From: Streptomyces platensis
GTDB lineage: Bacteria; Actinomycetota; Actinomycetes; Streptomycetales; Streptomycetaceae
Reading direction: 5' to 3'
NCBI RefSeq assembly: GCF_008704855.1
Contig: NZ_CP023691.1
Span: 5,580,001 to 5,644,000, forward strand
DNA length: 64,000 nt
Below the pieces are notes generated by a model. That model did not search any database and was not told the DNA's origin. It was given only the letters and a program-made list of their open reading frames with translations. Positions 39,874 to 46,942 of the stretch are shown in pieces. The position numbers and the translations under genes are program-made. Numbering within the stretch: position 1 is the stretch's first letter; every line of letters begins with the position of its first letter.

Positions 39874-41196
39874 GTGGTGAACATCAAGCAGCGCCGTGAT
39901 AACGACCGGCGCACTTATGTCCTCGACACCAGTGTCCTGCTGGCAGACCCAGGCGCCATGGCCCGCTTCGACGAGCACGAGGTCGTGCTGCCGGTCGTCG
40001 TGGTCACCGAGCTGGAGGCCAAGAGGCACCACCCCGAGCTCGGCTACTTCGCGCGGCAGGCGCTGCGCCTGCTGGACGAGTACCGGGTGCAGTTCGGGCG
40101 GCTGGACTCGCCCATCCCCATCGGGGAGCTCGGCGGGTCACTCCGGGTCGAGCTGAACCACTCCGACCCCGGGATACTGCCCGCGGGCTTCCGGCTCGGC
40201 GACAACGACTCGCGGATCCTCGCGGTGGCGCGCAATCTCCAGGCCGAGGGGTATGACGTCACGGTCGTCTCCAAGGACCTGCCGCTGCGCATCAAGGCGT
40301 CCTCGGTCGGGCTGCTGGCCGAGGAGTACCGCGCCGAGTTGGCGATCACCGACTCCGGCTGGACGGGGATGGCCGAGCTGACCATCTCCGCCGAACAGGT
40401 CGACGATCTGTTCGCCGCCGAGACCACCCATGTCCCGGAGGTGGCCGAACTTCCGGTGCATACCGGACTTGTGCTGCAGTCCGAGCGCGGCAAGGCGCTC
40501 GGCCGGGTCACCTCGGACGGCGCGGTCCGGCTGGTGCGGGGCGACCGGGAGGCCTTCGGGATCCACGGCCGCAGCGCCGAGCAGCGGATCGCGCTGGATC
40601 TGCTGCTGGACCCGGATGTCGGCATCGTCTCGATGGGCGGGCGGGCCGGCACGGGCAAGTCGGCACTGGCGCTGTGCGCGGGCCTGGAGGCCGTGTTGGA
40701 GCGCCGCCAGCACCGCAAGGTGATGGTGTTCCGGCCGCTGTACGCCGTCGGCGGGCAGGAGCTGGGCTATCTGCCGGGCAGCGAGGCGGAGAAGATGAGC
40801 CCCTGGGCGCAGGCCGTCTTCGACACGCTGTCCGCGGTGACCAGCAAGGAGGTCATCGAAGAGGTGGTGGGGCGCGGCATGTTGGAGGTCCTGCCGCTGA
40901 CCCATATCCGCGGGCGGTCGCTGCATGACGCGTTCGTCATCGTGGACGAGGCCCAGTCACTGGAACGGAACGTCCTTTTGACGGTTCTGTCCCGTATCGG
41001 CGCCAACTCCCGTGTCGTGCTGACCCATGATGTCGCGCAGCGCGACAACCTCCGGGTCGGGCGGTACGACGGCGTGGTCGCGGTCGTCGAGAAGCTGAAG
41101 GGGCACCCGCTGTTCGCGCACGTCACGCTGAACCGCTCGGAGCGCTCGCCGATCGCGGCGCTGGTGACCGAAATGCTGGAGGAAGGCCGGATCTGA
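39874..41196 (+). CDS. PIN-PhoH fusion protein (PhoH2-type RNase/ATPase)
   Basis: A 440-residue protein. The N-terminal PIN nuclease domain (about 10-150) has acidic residues in YVLDTSVLLADP, VTELEAKRH and LGDNDSRILAVA. The C-terminal PhoH ATPase (about 225-440) has Walker A GGRAGTGKSAL and Walker B AFVIVDEAQSLE. PhoH2 proteins of actinobacteria unwind and cleave RNA. The start is not certain. GTG 39874 has GAGGGGG upstream and begins where homology begins; ATG 39769 in the same frame would add 35 low-complexity residues. It is monocistronic, with a terminator hairpin just after the stop. Confidence 0.9.
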   Translation: MVNIKQRRDNDRRTYVLDTSVLLADPGAMARFDEHEVVLPVVVVTELEAKRHHPELGYFARQALRLLDEYRVQFGRLDSPIPIGELGGSLRVELNHSDPGILPAGFRLGDNDSRILAVARNLQAEGYDVTVVSKDLPLRIKASSVGLLAEEYRAELAITDSGWTGMAELTISAEQVDDLFAAETTHVPEVAELPVHTGLVLQSERGKALGRVTSDGAVRLVRGDREAFGIHGRSAEQRIALDLLLDPDVGIVSMGGRAGTGKSALALCAGLEAVLERRQHRKVMVFRPLYAVGGQELGYLPGSEAEKMSPWAQAVFDTLSAVTSKEVIEEVVGRGMLEVLPLTHIRGRSLHDAFVIVDEAQSLERNVLLTVLSRIGANSRVVLTHDVAQRDNLRVGRYDGVVAVVEKLKGHPLFAHVTLNRSERSPIAALVTEMLEEGRI

Positions 41197-41212
41197 CCGG
41201 TAGTGGAGACGG

Positions 41213-41250
41213 CGCCGCCCGGCGAAGCGAAGGAGCTTAGCCGGGCGGCG
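41213..41250 (+). terminator. PhoH gene terminator
   Basis: Arms CGCCGCCCGGC (41213-41223) and 41240-41250 are fully complementary around a 16-base loop, 17 bases after the stop. Confidence 0.7.
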
Positions 41251-41603
41251 TTGTGCTGCGAGTGGATATCCGAAAATCGTTTGCCGTAAACGAGGTGTGA
41301 GCTTTCACACCCAGTGGGGAATTGCCTCCCGGCATCCCGGTCGGGCAGAGTCTGGGTCCTGTCAGGCCCCGCATACGGCAGCATCAACACCCCCAGCGGT
41401 GTGGAACGAACACGAACTTCATAGCGAAACGCCGTATGCCGCCCGAGCACCACGCGGACCCCGAGGGGGACGTACCGGGCCAGTGCCTCCCGTGACCAGC
41501 CGGACCCATCGTTCAACCGGGCCCGGAACAAGGGGAGACCAGCGCCAGGGGCACGATTGCGTCCGCGAGGTCACCTATGCGGACGATGCTGGAAGGAAAA
41601 CGT
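41251..41603 (+). promoter_or_regulatory. Long structured leader of the secreted transglycosylase gene
   Basis: 353 bases without a gene. AT-rich promoter-like sequence lies at 41260-41310. A perfect 9-bp long-range pair, GCATACGGC (41371-41379) with GCCGTATGC (41431-41439), encloses a smaller ACACC/GGTGT hairpin (41387-41402). A 7-bp hairpin (41560-41585) ends five bases before the Shine-Dalgarno GGAAGGA. The layout suggests RNA-level control, but I could not match a known riboswitch class. Confidence 0.5.
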
Positions 41604-42302
41604 GTGAGCCGGATCTCGGTCCGGGGACTCGCCGTGGCATCCGCCACCGCGGTCACCGCTGTCGGCGCCGTCGCCGGTGTCGCTTCGGGCAATGCGCTCC
41701 CCTCGGTCGATAACACCGAGGCCGCCGCTGCCGATGCGACGATCGCCGACATTCCCGCGGGCGCACAGGCCCAGGTGCAGACGGCTTCCCTGACGCAGCA
41801 GGCGGACGACCAGTCCACCCAGGCGGACACGGCAGCCCTGAAGTCCGCCCAGGAGTCGGCGCGCAAGGCCGCAGCTGAGACCGCGAAGAGCAAGAAGGAC
41901 GCCGCGGAAGAAGCGAAGGCGAAGAAGGCCGCCGAGAAGCGCGAGAAGACGCTGGCCGCTTCCCGGTCCGCCACGCGCGACGCGAGCGACTTCGTCTCCA
42001 AGGGCTCGTACTCGATCTCCGAGACGCAGTCCATGGCCCGCCAGATGATGGCGAGCGACCAGTTCCAGTGCTTCAGCAACATCGTGGACCACGAGTCCGG
42101 CTGGAACTACAAGGCCACCAACGCCGGGTCGGGTGCCTACGGGCTCGTCCAGGCGCTGCCCGGCTCCAAGATGGCCTCGGCCGGTGCCGACTGGCAGACG
42201 AACCCGGCCACCCAGATCAAGTGGGGCCTGAACTACATGAACGACCGTTACGGCAGCCCCTGTGGTGCCTGGTCGTTCTGGCAGGCGAACAGCTGGTACT
42301 AG
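41604..42302 (+). CDS. Secreted lytic-transglycosylase-like protein (SLT domain)
   Basis: A 232-residue protein, start GTG 41604 with GGAAGGA upstream. The signal peptide runs to about residue 30-35. A highly charged Ala/Lys/Glu coiled-coil region follows (about 65-125; EEAKAKKAAEKREK). The C-terminal SLT-like domain is about 140-232, with the presumed catalytic Glu in VDHESGWNYKATN and GSGAYGLVQALPG. It should cut peptidoglycan glycan strands during growth or development. Cell-wall lytic genes in Streptomyces are often under riboswitch or sigma control, and the long structured leader here fits that theme. A strong terminator follows. Confidence 0.88.
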   Translation: MSRISVRGLAVASATAVTAVGAVAGVASGNALPSVDNTEAAAADATIADIPAGAQAQVQTASLTQQADDQSTQADTAALKSAQESARKAAAETAKSKKDAAEEAKAKKAAEKREKTLAASRSATRDASDFVSKGSYSISETQSMARQMMASDQFQCFSNIVDHESGWNYKATNAGSGAYGLVQALPGSKMASAGADWQTNPATQIKWGLNYMNDRYGSPCGAWSFWQANSWY

Positions 42303-42327
42303 GCCGTAAGCCGCACCATCGCACTTC

Positions 42328-42362
42328 CGAAACCCCCGAACGCGCCCGCGTCGGGGGTTTCG
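42328..42362 (+). terminator. Transglycosylase gene terminator
   Basis: Perfect 12-bp arms CGAAACCCCCGA (42328-42339) and 42351-42362 around an 11-base loop, 25 bases after the stop. Confidence 0.8.
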
Positions 42363-42426
42363 CGCGTGCCGCACAGGTAACGTCGTGCCGTCAGCTTGTG
42401 GCGCGTGGGAGGGGAAGAGGAAGGAC

Positions 42427-43953
42427 ATGTCCAGATTGCCTCAGTGGGTCGGTGGCCTCGGCGCCGGTCTGACGCGGCTCTCGCAGCGGCTGGAGGAACA
42501 GCGCCGCCGCGCGGAAGCCGCGGCGGCGGCCGACGACCCGGAGCTGAGGCGTGCCGAGCACGCGGACGCCTCCGCGGCCGAGAGCTCGGCGGTCGACGGC
42601 CCGGCGGGTGACGGCCCCGCGGGTGACCGTTCAGCGGGCGGCCGTTCGGTGGGCACGCTCACCGTTCCCCGTACGCAGCTGCCCACGGCGGTGGACGGCG
42701 TGCCGGGGCCCGGGTCGGAGCAGGAGCCCGAGCCGGCCGCGGGCCGCCCGCCGGAGTCGGTGCCCGCCCCGCCCTCCTACGCCCCGGCCGTCGCGGCCCG
42801 CCCCGATCCGGTCGACGCGGTGCCGTGGGGCGTACGGGTGGCCGCCGAGGCGAGCTGGCGGCTGCTGGTGCTGGCCGCCACCCTGTGGGTGCTGGCGCGC
42901 GTCATCACCACCATCGAACTGGTCGTACTGGCCTTCATCGCGGCCACGCTGATCACCGCGCTGCTCCAGCCCACCGTGGGCTGGCTGCGTGCGCGCGGGC
43001 TGCCGCGCGGGCCGGCCACCGCGCTGACCTTCATCAGCGGGTTCGTGATCATGGGCCTGGTCGGCTGGTTCGTCGTGTGGCAGGTGCAGGACAACATCGA
43101 CTCGGTCTCCAGCCGTATCCAGGAGGGCATCACCGAGCTCAAGGGCTGGCTGCTGAAGAGCCCGTTCCATGTGACCGAGAGTCAGATCAACCACATCGCG
43201 AAGAATCTCCAGGATGCGGTCGGCGCCAACACCGAGGCGATCACCTCGGCCGGTCTGGAGGGTGTCACCGTCATCCTGGAGGTGTTCACCGGCATCCTGC
43301 TCGCGATGTTCACCACGCTCTTCCTGCTCTACGACGGCCGGCGGATCTGGAACTGGCTGCTCAAGCTGGTCCCGAGCGCGGCCCGTGAAGGCGTGGCCGG
43401 GGCGGGGCCGCGGGCCTGGCGCACCCTGACCGCCTATGTGCGCGGCACGGTCGTCGTCGCCCTGATCGACGCCATCTTCATCGGCATCGGGCTCTACTTC
43501 CTCAATGTGCCGCTGGCCGTCCCGCTAGCCGTCTTCATCTTCCTGTTCGCGTTCATCCCGCTGGTCGGCGCGGTGGTCTCGGGCGCACTGGCCTGTGTCA
43601 TCGCGCTGGTCGCCAACGGGGTGTTCACCGCGCTGATGGTGCTGGCGGTGGTGCTGGCCGTCCAGCAGATCGAGGGCCATGTCCTCCAGCCGTTCATCCT
43701 GGGCCGGGCCGTCCGGGTCCATCCGCTCGCGGTGATCCTCTCGGTGGCCGCGGGCGGGCTGATCGCGGGCATCGGCGGCGCGGTCGTCGCGGTCCCGCTG
43801 GTGGCGGTCACCAACACGGTGGTCGGCTACCTCCGTTCGTACTCCAGGGAACAGGCGCTGCGGATGTCGGTGGCCCCGCGCGGTGCCACCGCGCTCGGGG
43901 TGGCACCGACGCCGCCGCCGGCGCCGCGCCCGTCCGAGGAGCCCCGGGAGTAG
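42427..43953 (+). CDS. AI-2E-family transporter (YdiK/PerM-like permease)
   Basis: A 508-residue protein. The first 130 residues are cytoplasmic, Ala/Pro/Glu-rich and disordered. About eight hydrophobic segments follow, in the AI-2E/UPF0118 order: a pair after residue 138, a pair near 190-225, a long extracytoplasmic loop (about 220-270), a pair near 290 and three at 340-470. Family motifs include FIPLVGAVVSGA, QQIEGHVLQPFILGRAVRVHPL and GIGGAVVAVPLVAV. Substrates are uncertain. Despite the family name, autoinducer-2 export is shown for few members, and related proteins exchange Na+ or H+. It converges with ahpD across a shared terminator. Confidence 0.9.
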   Translation: MSRLPQWVGGLGAGLTRLSQRLEEQRRRAEAAAAADDPELRRAEHADASAAESSAVDGPAGDGPAGDRSAGGRSVGTLTVPRTQLPTAVDGVPGPGSEQEPEPAAGRPPESVPAPPSYAPAVAARPDPVDAVPWGVRVAAEASWRLLVLAATLWVLARVITTIELVVLAFIAATLITALLQPTVGWLRARGLPRGPATALTFISGFVIMGLVGWFVVWQVQDNIDSVSSRIQEGITELKGWLLKSPFHVTESQINHIAKNLQDAVGANTEAITSAGLEGVTVILEVFTGILLAMFTTLFLLYDGRRIWNWLLKLVPSAAREGVAGAGPRAWRTLTAYVRGTVVVALIDAIFIGIGLYFLNVPLAVPLAVFIFLFAFIPLVGAVVSGALACVIALVANGVFTALMVLAVVLAVQQIEGHVLQPFILGRAVRVHPLAVILSVAAGGLIAGIGGAVVAVPLVAVTNTVVGYLRSYSREQALRMSVAPRGATALGVAPTPPPAPRPSEEPRE

Positions 43954-43974
43954 GCCCCTGCCCGCCGGACGCAC

Positions 43975-44009
43975 AGAACCCCCGCAGACACCAGGTCTGC
44001 GGGGGTTCT
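43975..44009. terminator. Bidirectional terminator between the AI-2E permease and ahpD
   Basis: Perfect 15-bp arms AGAACCCCCGCAGAC (43975-43989) and 43995-44009 around ACCAG. Confidence 0.85.
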
Positions 44010-44033
44010 TGTGCGGGTGTCCGCGCGCCGGAA

Positions 44034-44567
44034 TTACTCGGCGAGCGCGGCCTCGGCGTCCAGCGTGGCGCCGACGGCCTGGAGGACGGACGCGATCTTG
44101 ACGGCCTCCTGGATCGTCTCGCGGTCCACACCGGCCTTGCGGAGCACCTGCTCGTGCGAGTCCAGGCACATACCGCAGCCGTTGATGGCCGAGACGGCCA
44201 GCGACCACAGCTCGAAGTCGACCTTGTCCACGCCCGGGTTGCCGATGACGTTCATCCGCAGACCGGCGCGCAGGTTGCCGTACTCCGGGTCCGACAGCAG
44301 GTGCCGGGTCCGGTAGAAGACGTTGTTCATCGCCATGATGGCCGCGGCCGACTTGGCGGCGCCGTACGCCTCGGCGGAGAGGTTGGCCTTGGCCTCCGGC
44401 TCCAGCTCGCGCAGCACCTTCGGCGAGCGCGAGGCGATCGCGCAGGCCAGCACGGTGCCCCACAGCTGCTGCTGCGGCAGGTCACTGTTGCCGATGACCG
44501 AACCGAGGTTCAGCTTGAGGTCCTTGGCGTAGTCCGGTACCGCGGACTTCAGTTCGTCGAGAGCCAT
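44034..44567 (-). CDS. ahpD: Alkyl hydroperoxide reductase AhpD
   Basis: A 177-residue carboxymuconolactone-decarboxylase-fold protein with the AhpD active site CGMCLDSHE (Cys131, Cys134, His138). In actinobacteria AhpD reduces AhpC, taking electrons from lipoamide/dihydrolipoyl dehydrogenase. Full family length. It is 32 bases downstream of ahpC on the same strand, so the two form an operon that reads away from oxyR. Confidence 0.96.
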   Translation of the reverse strand: MALDELKSAVPDYAKDLKLNLGSVIGNSDLPQQQLWGTVLACAIASRSPKVLRELEPEAKANLSAEAYGAAKSAAAIMAMNNVFYRTRHLLSDPEYGNLRAGLRMNVIGNPGVDKVDFELWSLAVSAINGCGMCLDSHEQVLRKAGVDRETIQEAVKIASVLQAVGATLDAEAALAE

Positions 44568-44599
44568 GTCAGATCTGCCTCCAGTTCGCTAGCGGAGTG

Positions 44600-45154
44600 T
44601 CACTCGCCCGAGAGCAGCGCGACCGGGTCGAGGGTGTCCTCGCCCTTGGACCAGTTGCACGGGCACAGCTCGTCGGTCTGGAGGGCGTCGAGGACCCGCA
44701 GGACCTCCTTGGGGTTACGGCCGACGGAGCCGGCGGTCACCATGGTGAACTGGATCTCGTTGTTCTGGTCGACGATGAAGACGGCGCGCTGCGCGAAGCC
44801 GTCCTCGCCCTCGATGCCCAGGTCGCGCATGAGCTCGTGCTTCGAGTCGGCGAGCATCGGGAAGGGCAGGTCGGTCAGGTCCGGGTGGTCCTTGCGCCAG
44901 GCGTGGTGCACGAACTCGGAGTCGCCGGAGAAGCCGAGGATCTGGGCGTCACGGTCGGCGAACTCGTCGTTCAGCTTGCCGAAGGCGGCGATCTCGGTCG
45001 GGCACACGAAGGTGAAGTCCTTGGGCCACGCAAAGACGATCTTCCACTTGCCCTCGTAGGTCTTGTGGTTGATCTGCTCGAACTCCTGGCCCTTTTCCAG
45101 CGAAACGCAGGCGGTCAGGTCGAACTCGGGGAACTTGTCACCGACAGTGAGCAC
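44600..45154 (-). CDS. ahpC: Alkyl hydroperoxide reductase AhpC (2-Cys peroxiredoxin)
   Basis: A 184-residue peroxiredoxin. The peroxidatic Cys51 is in FTFVCPTEI and the resolving cysteine is in DELCPCNW (Cys164/Cys166). The CxC form is common in actinobacterial AhpC. It reduces H2O2 and organic hydroperoxides, with AhpD as its reductant. The gene is divergent from oxyR and separated from it by 132 bases, the standard arrangement for OxyR control. An inverted repeat at 45174-45196 lies in the leader. Confidence 0.97.
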   Translation of the reverse strand: MLTVGDKFPEFDLTACVSLEKGQEFEQINHKTYEGKWKIVFAWPKDFTFVCPTEIAAFGKLNDEFADRDAQILGFSGDSEFVHHAWRKDHPDLTDLPFPMLADSKHELMRDLGIEGEDGFAQRAVFIVDQNNEIQFTMVTAGSVGRNPKEVLRVLDALQTDELCPCNWSKGEDTLDPVALLSGE

Positions 45155-45173
45155 GTACTCTCCTTGTTGCGCA

Positions 45174-45196
45174 GAAAGTCCCTTTTGGGGACTTTC
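45174..45196 (-). promoter_or_regulatory. Inverted repeat in the ahpC leader
   Basis: GAAAGTCCC and GGGACTTTC form perfect 9-bp arms around TTTTG, about 20 bases before the ahpC start. It may be an mRNA hairpin or an operator half of the oxyR-ahpC control region. Confidence 0.45.
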
Positions 45197-45286
45197 CTTG
45201 AGGCTTGGACGGCTTACACAGTGGCACAGCAGGCATTGATCAGGGAAATAGCTAGACTGGTTGCTGTTGATCGGAGGTGGTTATCA

Positions 45287-46246
45287 GTGGCGTCACCGGC
45301 AAACCTGGGCGGCCGGCCCCGCCAGCCCAGCCTGGCGCAGCTGCGCGCGTTCGCGGCGGTCGCCGAGCATCTGCATTTCCGCGAGGCGGCGGCCGAGATC
45401 GGGATGAGCCAGCCCGCGCTGTCCGGGGCGGTCTCCGCGCTGGAGGAGACCCTCGGAGTGCAGCTGCTGGAGCGTACGACGCGCAAGGTGCTGCTGTCGC
45501 CCGCGGGGGAGCGGGTGGCCGCACGGGCCCGTGCGGTCCTGGAGGCCGTCGGCGATCTGATGGAGGAGGCGGAGGCGGCCCGCGCGCCCTTCACCGGGGT
45601 GCTGCGCCTCGGCGTCATCCCCACCGTCGCGCCCTACCTCCTGCCGGCCGTGCTGCGGCTGGTCCATGAGACCTACCCCGACCTGGACCTCCAGGTACAC
45701 GAGGAACAGACCGCCTCCCTCCTGGACGGCCTGGCCCATGGCCGCCTCGACCTGCTGCTGCTCGCGGTCCCCCTCGGCGTCCCCCAGGTCGCCGAACTCC
45801 CGCTCTTCGACGAGGACTTCGTCCTGGTCGCCCCCAAGGAGCACTGGCTCGGCGGCCGCGGCGACATCCCGCGCCAGGCCCTCCAGGAACTGGACCTGCT
45901 GCTGCTCGACGAGGGCCACTGCCTGCGGGACCAGGCCCTGGACATCTGCCGCGAGGCCGGCCGCGACGAGAACACCCCCGTGACGACCAGCGCAGCGGGC
46001 CTGTCCACCCTCGTCCAGCTGGTCGCCGGCGGACTCGGCGTCACCCTCTTGCCCCGCACCGCCCTCCGCGTCGAGACCGGCCGCAACGACCAGCTCACCA
46101 CCGGCTACTTCGCGGACCCGGCCCCCTCCCGCAGAATCGCCCTGGCCATGCGCACCGGCACCGCCCGCCACCAGGAATTCCAGGAGTTCGCGGCGGCGCT
46201 GCGCGGGGCACTGCGGGGGCTGCCGGTGCGGATCGTGAAGGAGTGA
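45287..46246 (+). CDS. oxyR: OxyR-type LysR-family peroxide regulator
   Basis: A 319-residue LysR protein read from GTG 45287, with GGAGG ten bases upstream. The helix-turn-helix is at about residues 15-70 (LAQLRAFAAVAEHLHF, SQPALSGAVSALEETLGVQL). The effector domain carries the OxyR redox pair Cys212 and Cys221 in GHCLRDQALDIC, equivalent to E. coli Cys199/Cys208. Oxidation to a disulfide activates the ahpC promoter. An earlier in-frame extension back into the ahpC region is open but is not coding. TAGACT near 45254 is a likely -10. Confidence 0.95.
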   Translation: MASPANLGGRPRQPSLAQLRAFAAVAEHLHFREAAAEIGMSQPALSGAVSALEETLGVQLLERTTRKVLLSPAGERVAARARAVLEAVGDLMEEAEAARAPFTGVLRLGVIPTVAPYLLPAVLRLVHETYPDLDLQVHEEQTASLLDGLAHGRLDLLLLAVPLGVPQVAELPLFDEDFVLVAPKEHWLGGRGDIPRQALQELDLLLLDEGHCLRDQALDICREAGRDENTPVTTSAAGLSTLVQLVAGGLGVTLLPRTALRVETGRNDQLTTGYFADPAPSRRIALAMRTGTARHQEFQEFAAALRGALRGLPVRIVKE

Positions 46247-46285
46247 GGGTCAGGGCGGCGGCCACGGGGTAGGGCCCCGCGAGGC

Positions 46286-46885
46286 TCAGGCCGCGCCCGC
46301 CCGCGTATACGTCAGGAAGGCCGCGCCGCTCTGGAGGACGGTGTGTTCGGTCAGTTCCCAGGTGCGGGGGTCGAAGGGGGTGTCCGGGGAGAAGAGGGGG
46401 AGGCCGGTGCCGAGGGTGAGGGGGCTGAGTTTGACGATCAGCTGGTCGATCTCCGGGTAGAGGGCGCCGGCGAGTGTGCTGCCGCCCAGCAGCCAGATGT
46501 CCTTGCCGTCCGAGTCCTTCAGCTCGCGCACCTTCGCCACCGGGTCGGTGGCGATCAGCTCCACCGCCGGGTCCGGGCTCTGCGTCAGAGTCCGGGAGAA
46601 GACCAGATGCCGCAGATGGGGGTAGGCGTCGGTGATCCCGGCCCGGAGGCCGAGTTCGTAGCTACGGCGGCCCTCCAGGACGGTGTCGAAACGGGTGCCC
46701 TCACCGGTGAGGCCGAACGCCGACCGGGCCTGGACGGGCAGCACCTCGGGGAGTTCGGCGGCCAGATGCTTGAGGTAGTCGTCGGCGATCGGCCAGAAGC
46801 CGTCCGGACCGGTGGGGTCCGCGCCGTCAGGGCCCGCGATGAAGCCGTCGAGAGTGGAAGCGATGCAGTAGACGAGTCGACGCAT
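46286..46885 (-). CDS. Dihydrofolate reductase / RibD-C family protein
   Basis: A 199-residue protein with the RibD C-terminal/DHFR-like fold: LVYCIASTLDGFIAGPDG at the N-terminus, GRRSYELGLR, LVFSRTL, and DIWLLGGSTLAGALYPEIDQL. NADPH would bind at the GG motif. Such stand-alone proteins are common in actinobacteria as reductases of unknown substrate. True folate DHFR activity is unlikely because the classical folate site residues are not evident. It converges with oxyR. Confidence 0.88.
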   Translation of the reverse strand: MRRLVYCIASTLDGFIAGPDGADPTGPDGFWPIADDYLKHLAAELPEVLPVQARSAFGLTGEGTRFDTVLEGRRSYELGLRAGITDAYPHLRHLVFSRTLTQSPDPAVELIATDPVAKVRELKDSDGKDIWLLGGSTLAGALYPEIDQLIVKLSPLTLGTGLPLFSPDTPFDPRTWELTEHTVLQSGAAFLTYTRAGAA

Positions 46886-46942
46886 GGAGGGCCCCCCTTG
46901 GGCAGTTGATATGCACTGCTGCGCCGGAATGATCTCGCAGAT

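Noticed and set aside
39408..39899. Overlapping open frames in the region before phoH
   Set aside because: No motifs, no Shine-Dalgarno and skewed composition. Treated as an intergenic leader or promoter.
41260..41603. Cyclic-di-AMP (ydaO) riboswitch before the transglycosylase gene
   Set aside because: The position is suggestive, but I could not find the conserved GGGGTGAATC-like and GTCAGCTAACC-like core. Reported only as a structured leader.
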